Positions 60,450 through 64,000 of a DNA stretch of 64,000 nt are shown here, in pieces (the first letter of the stretch is position 1; every line of letters starts with the position of its first letter). Below the pieces are notes generated by a model, which was not told the origin of the DNA, did not search any database, and saw nothing but the letters and a program-made list of their open reading frames with translations. A program made the translations under genes and the position numbers. Origin of the DNA: Tenrec ecaudatus. Taxonomy: Eukaryota > Chordata > Mammalia > Afrosoricida > Tenrecidae. The stretch covers positions 9,668,584 to 9,732,583 of the forward strand of contig NC_134537.1 of NCBI RefSeq assembly GCF_050624435.1, written 5' to 3'.

Positions 60450-60486
60450 TTACACATCTTGGATGACTACCATCCAAGATGTGTAA
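60450..60486. repeat. Perfect 16-bp inverted repeat (hairpin)
   Basis: TTACACATCTTGGATG at 60450-60465 and its exact reverse complement at 60471-60486 are separated by ACTAC. Pairing does not extend beyond the arms. Confidence 0.95.
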
Positions 60487-61065
60487 AGTGACACACAGTT
60501 AAGTACCCAGCGGCCTATCTAAATGCATTCTTCAGGATTATTCTAAGAAGCATACATGGCAAGAGGTCTACCAAGTAAAACATTCAGAGAGAAACAACTG
60601 GAACTCACCCAGTATATCCATTAACTGGAATATACATTCATCATTGAACAGATCTTGAAGCATGTTCTTGCTACTGCAGTAAACAAGAGTCGAGAGGGCA
60701 CATCTAGTGAAGCTTCTAATCTGCTAGGGTTAGATGTCAAGTGAAAATGTGCTGTGAAGTAAATAAGGGAGGGGAAAAGGAAGTGACATGTGGGAGAGGG
60801 GAAGGCCACTCCAGCTATGACTGTTTCGGGAAAAGCTAGCCAGGTGAAGATGGGGCAGAGCAGCCACCAGGCAAAGAGAACAAGCAGAGAAAGTGAGGAA
60901 TGTTAGTGTGTGTAGCAAAGGTAACCAATGAAACTAGAATGCAGAGATTATGGGAGCGAGCAAGGTGGGAACCAGGGCTGAATAAGCATGATTTAAGTTG
61001 TAAAAGATTCACTCAAGTTGCAATATGGGAAAGAATGTCCAAGGCAAAGCTGGGTGACCAAGTAA
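60487..61065. other. CTNNB1: CTNNB1 intron 1 sequence
   Basis: Purine-rich in its second half; no feature recognised. Confidence 0.4.
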
Positions 61066-61078
61066 GAAGTCATCCGAG

Positions 61079-62248
61079 ATGGTGGGGCAGGAGGCAGCAA
61101 AAGGAAACAGGAAAGCTCTAGGAACCAAAGCTATAGCTAAAGACATTAACAGAGGTGTGTCCTTATGTAAATACATTAATCCATAAAAATAGAAGTATTG
61201 ACGTATGTACATATATTTATAAGGCAATACACTGAGGCTGTGCATGGGCCTTGGGCCTCAGCTCATACCCTCTCAATACAAGAACACTTTGTTCTAACAA
61301 AACGGCATTTTGTGATGCTCACCTCGTGCACCCCAACACCCCCCCCCACAATTGCTAAAGACAAAATGAGTGCATAAGCAGATGTGGTGAAGACAGCAGA
61401 TGGTGCCCAGCTATTAAGAGATATAGCATCTGGGGTCTTAAAGGCTTGAAATTAAACGGCCATCCAACAGTGAAGCGACAAGCCCATATGGAAGAAGCAC
61501 AAAAGAGGTGCAATCCTGAGGTGTCATTGGGACCAGGTAACAGGCATCAAAAGATTCATAACAAACAACAAACAAAAACGCGTTGGTGAGAATGAGTGGG
61601 GTTGGAGTGGAGACCCAAAATCCATCTGCAGACAATATAAGATGCCCCAGACTGACTCGTAGGGAAGGGATGAATTAATCAGGGTGCAGTAGAGCTCTGA
61701 TGGATCACACAACATACCTATGGTTCCTTGAGGCTTCCTCACCCCCCACTATCATGACCCCAGTGCTTTTTCCCACTCTGGACTGGACCAGAGCATGTAC
61801 ACAGGTATAGACAAGAGATAAAGCTCAAAACTCACGGAACTCACGAATAGGAATGGGAATAGTGAAGCCAAAAGGGTAAGGGGAAGTAAGTGTGTGTGTG
61901 TGTGTGTGGGGGGGGGAGTGGGAAGAAAGAGGGGGGTACCGGTTGCAATGAATGGCACATAACCACACCCCCCACACACACTCCAGCAGAAGAGCAACAG
62001 GAACCAGAGGGGAAGGGATAAAGCGGTTGGTGTGACATACGAAAATAATAATAATCTATAATCTAACAAGGGGCCACGAGGCTGGGGGTTGGGGGGGGGG
62101 GAAGTGGAGCTGATCCCAAGGGCTCAATGGAAAGTAAATGCCTAGAAAAGAACGATGGCAATATAGGTACTAATATGTCAGGTACAATTGATGTACGGAG
62201 TGTAACAAGAATTGTAAGAGCACCCATTAAAATGATCCTGAAAAAAAG
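61079..62248 (+). mobile_element. Poly(A)-type LINE 3' segment with 13-bp target duplication
   Basis: The 1170-bp insert is flanked by gaagtcatccgag at 61066-61078 and 62249-62261. It ends 'cccattaaaatgatcctg' with an A tail. It contains the family's 3'UTR blocks, a TG microsatellite (about 61890-61907) and a G run (62091-62100). Confidence 0.78.
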
Positions 62249-62261
62249 GAAGTCATCCGAG

Positions 62262-63219
62262 GGAGAGGTGATGGTGGTGGACTTCTATGCAGTTATAAAA
62301 GAATTTTAAAGAGCTATCACGAGAAAAGGTTTGACAGGTATCAAATAAGCAAAAGCAACTGGCAGAACCACATAGGGAAAATACATTCTTATTAGAAATG
62401 ATATTTGTCTAGGACATCTTTTATATTTTCTAGCCCCATTATGTTAACCAAAACTGATAGTGTGTTTAAGAGAATGATACTAGCATAAATGCTCAATAGA
62501 TTCCAAATGGAAACATAAAAACTACTCGGTCAACAACCCTGTATAGCTCAAGGCAAAAACAAGCTGCAAAACTGCAGAGGATGGGAAAAAAAAAGAGGCA
62601 AATAACCTGATTTCGGAAATAAATAAATCCAACTTGTTGCAAATTACTTAATATTATAGCAAATGCAGTTTTATTAGACTAGGCCAAAAATGTTCTATTT
62701 TAGTAATTTAATAGAAATGTTCATTCTTAATTCTTATTAAAGTGGTAATATTCTAAGAAACACCTGCATCACAAAATAATGATTATGTCATTTAGATTAT
62801 CTGCTATCTTTTACAACATACTTTTAAGGATATTATTACCTTATGATCGTAGTTAAATATCTAAATTTGCCCTCGGATTCATAACAAGGTAGAATAATTG
62901 AATCCTTTAACAACTTCAGTTTTCAGCCAATTTCGTTCTGTACTAGCATCCCACCAAATGAATATTCTTAGGAACCTCATGCCTTAGAAGTCTTCCGCCA
63001 AATTATCAGCTGAGAAAACTATGACACTAGTTTAAGAAACCAGCTAATAAACTGTGCAGCTAAAATTCAAACAGCTGTTTAAGTCATATACTCTTTCAAT
63101 CAAATCATATTCGATCTCAATTTTAGACAATTAGTATGTAACATTCACTGTGGCAGAGAAAATGCTAGCAATTTTAGATAAAAGTACCTATGTATCACAT
63201 GTAAGAACTACATTCTTTG
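62262..63219. other. CTNNB1: AT-rich CTNNB1 intron 1 sequence
   Basis: No repeat or gene is recognised over about 950 bp. Confidence 0.4.
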
Positions 63220-63390
63220 CCAGGTCCCTAGGTGGTAAAAACTGTTAAAATGTGTTGATAACCAAGATTGGAGGTTCAAGTCTACTCAGAGGTGCATCAG
63301 AAGAAAAGTGTGGCTACCTATTTCCAAAAAAAATCAAGTTACTGAAAACCCTGTGAAGCAGAGTTCAACTGACACATTACCATAAGCAAG
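63220..63390 (+). mobile_element. AfroSINE (diverged)
   Basis: 'ccaggtccctaggtggtaaa', 'ataaccaagattggaggttc' and 'aagcagagttcaactgacac' keep the head-to-tail order. Confidence 0.5.
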
Positions 63391-63444
63391 CAACTAGGCT
63401 TTGCTTGTTTTTAAATGGATACATTGTTTGAACAATGGTCCAAC

Positions 63445-64000
63445 AGAGAATATGTTAAAAAAAATCATTTTATTGGGGGCTTGTAAAACACTTACCATAA
63501 TCCAGACATCCATCCCTCCTGTCAAGCACATTTGTTGCCATCCTCATTCTCAAAACATTTTCCTTCTACTTGAGCCCTCAGCTATCAGCTCATTTTCCCC
63601 TCCCTCCCGAACCATGGGTAATTTGTTATTATTTTGTCATGTCTTAACACTCAAGTCTCCCTTCACCTACTTTTCTGTTGCCAGTCCTTCAGGGAGAAGG
63701 TTATATGTAGATCCTTGTAATTGGTTTCCCTCTTTCCACCCCACCTTCCCTCCATCCTCTAGGTATCACCACTCTCACCACTGGTCGTGAAGGGACCATC
63801 TGCCCTGGATTCCCTGTTTCCAGTTCCTATCTGTACCAGTGTACATCCTCTGGTCTAGCCGGATTTGTAAGGTAGAATTAGGATCATGATGGTAGTGGTG
63901 GGGAAAAGCATTAAAGAACTAGAGGAAAGTTGTATGTTTCATCGTTGGTGCACTGCACCGACTGGCTCATCTCCTCCCCGCAACCAACCATTCTGTAAGG
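63445..64000 (-). mobile_element. Poly(A)-type LINE 3' segment, runs off the window
   Basis: The reverse orientation starts 'tcattttattgggggcttgt', followed by 'aacattttccttctacttga', 'gttggtgcactgcaccgact' and more. It is the same family as the copy at 58010-59370 and continues past position 64000. Confidence 0.7.

Noticed and set aside
60450..60486. microRNA precursor
   Set aside because: The stem is only 16 bp and pairing does not extend outward, too short for a Drosha substrate.
54969..64000. CTNNB1 exon 1 and promoter
   Set aside because: No CpG island or first-exon candidate is visible; the human first intron is much longer than 9 kb, so it is expected beyond the window.

Overview
The window is mammalian nuclear DNA and probably comes from a tenrec (Afrotheria, most likely Echinops telfairi or a relative). 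Three things point there. Copies of the tRNA-derived AfroSINE and of an RTE-type LINE with a matching tail are found throughout. A poly(A)-type LINE 3' segment occurs in at least nine places. A 183-bp SPIN hAT element at 56825-57007 still has its terminal inverted repeats and a near-perfect 8-bp target duplication. SPIN elements are known from tenrec but not, to my knowledge, from elephant or hyrax. The taxon is an inference; no identifying header was used.

The firmest gene is CTNNB1 (beta-catenin) on the minus strand. All 13 coding exons after the ATG-bearing exon, and that exon itself, were placed between 54968 and 40255. Every exon length matches the human gene as I know it (61 in total for exon 2, then 228, 254, 239, 202, 145, 104, 339, 159, 120, 151, 122 and 61). 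The spliced reading frame is 2346 nt, or 781 residues plus stop. Relative to human beta-catenin from memory, only three residues differ, all in exon 3 (M14L, S60T, S73P). The GSK3/CK1 phosphodegron is intact. A 3'UTR intron and two poly(A) signals (39444-39449 and 39177-39182) follow. Positions 54969-64000 lie in intron 1; the non-coding first exon and promoter are beyond the window.

On the plus strand, facing CTNNB1, two exons (28038-28123 and 32625-32703 plus 3'UTR) join in frame and end at a stop with a poly(A) signal about 6.3 kb from the CTNNB1 3' end. I infer these to be the last two exons of ULK4, which sits convergently about 6 kb from CTNNB1 in human. If so, positions 1-28037 are ULK4 intron.

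Layout: 1-28037 is repeat-dense (MaLR-like LTRs, minus-strand L1 remains between about 13.2 and 21.7 kb, RTE fragments, AfroSINEs, and a solo retroviral LTR at 25443-26252). ULK4 terminal exons lie at 28-32.8 kb. The 32.8-39.2 kb intergenic interval includes a non-repetitive AT-rich block at 35.5-36.0 kb that looks like a conserved regulatory element. CTNNB1 spans 39.2-55 kb, with an RTE fragment in intron 10 and a dead mariner in intron 7. Intron 1 of CTNNB1 (55-64 kb) holds SPIN, LINE 3' ends and a perfect 16-bp hairpin.

I found no new multi-gene system. The most notable signals are the SPIN insertion, the clustering of all beta-catenin substitutions in exon 3, the candidate conserved element between the two genes, and several retrotransposon insertions with readable target duplications.
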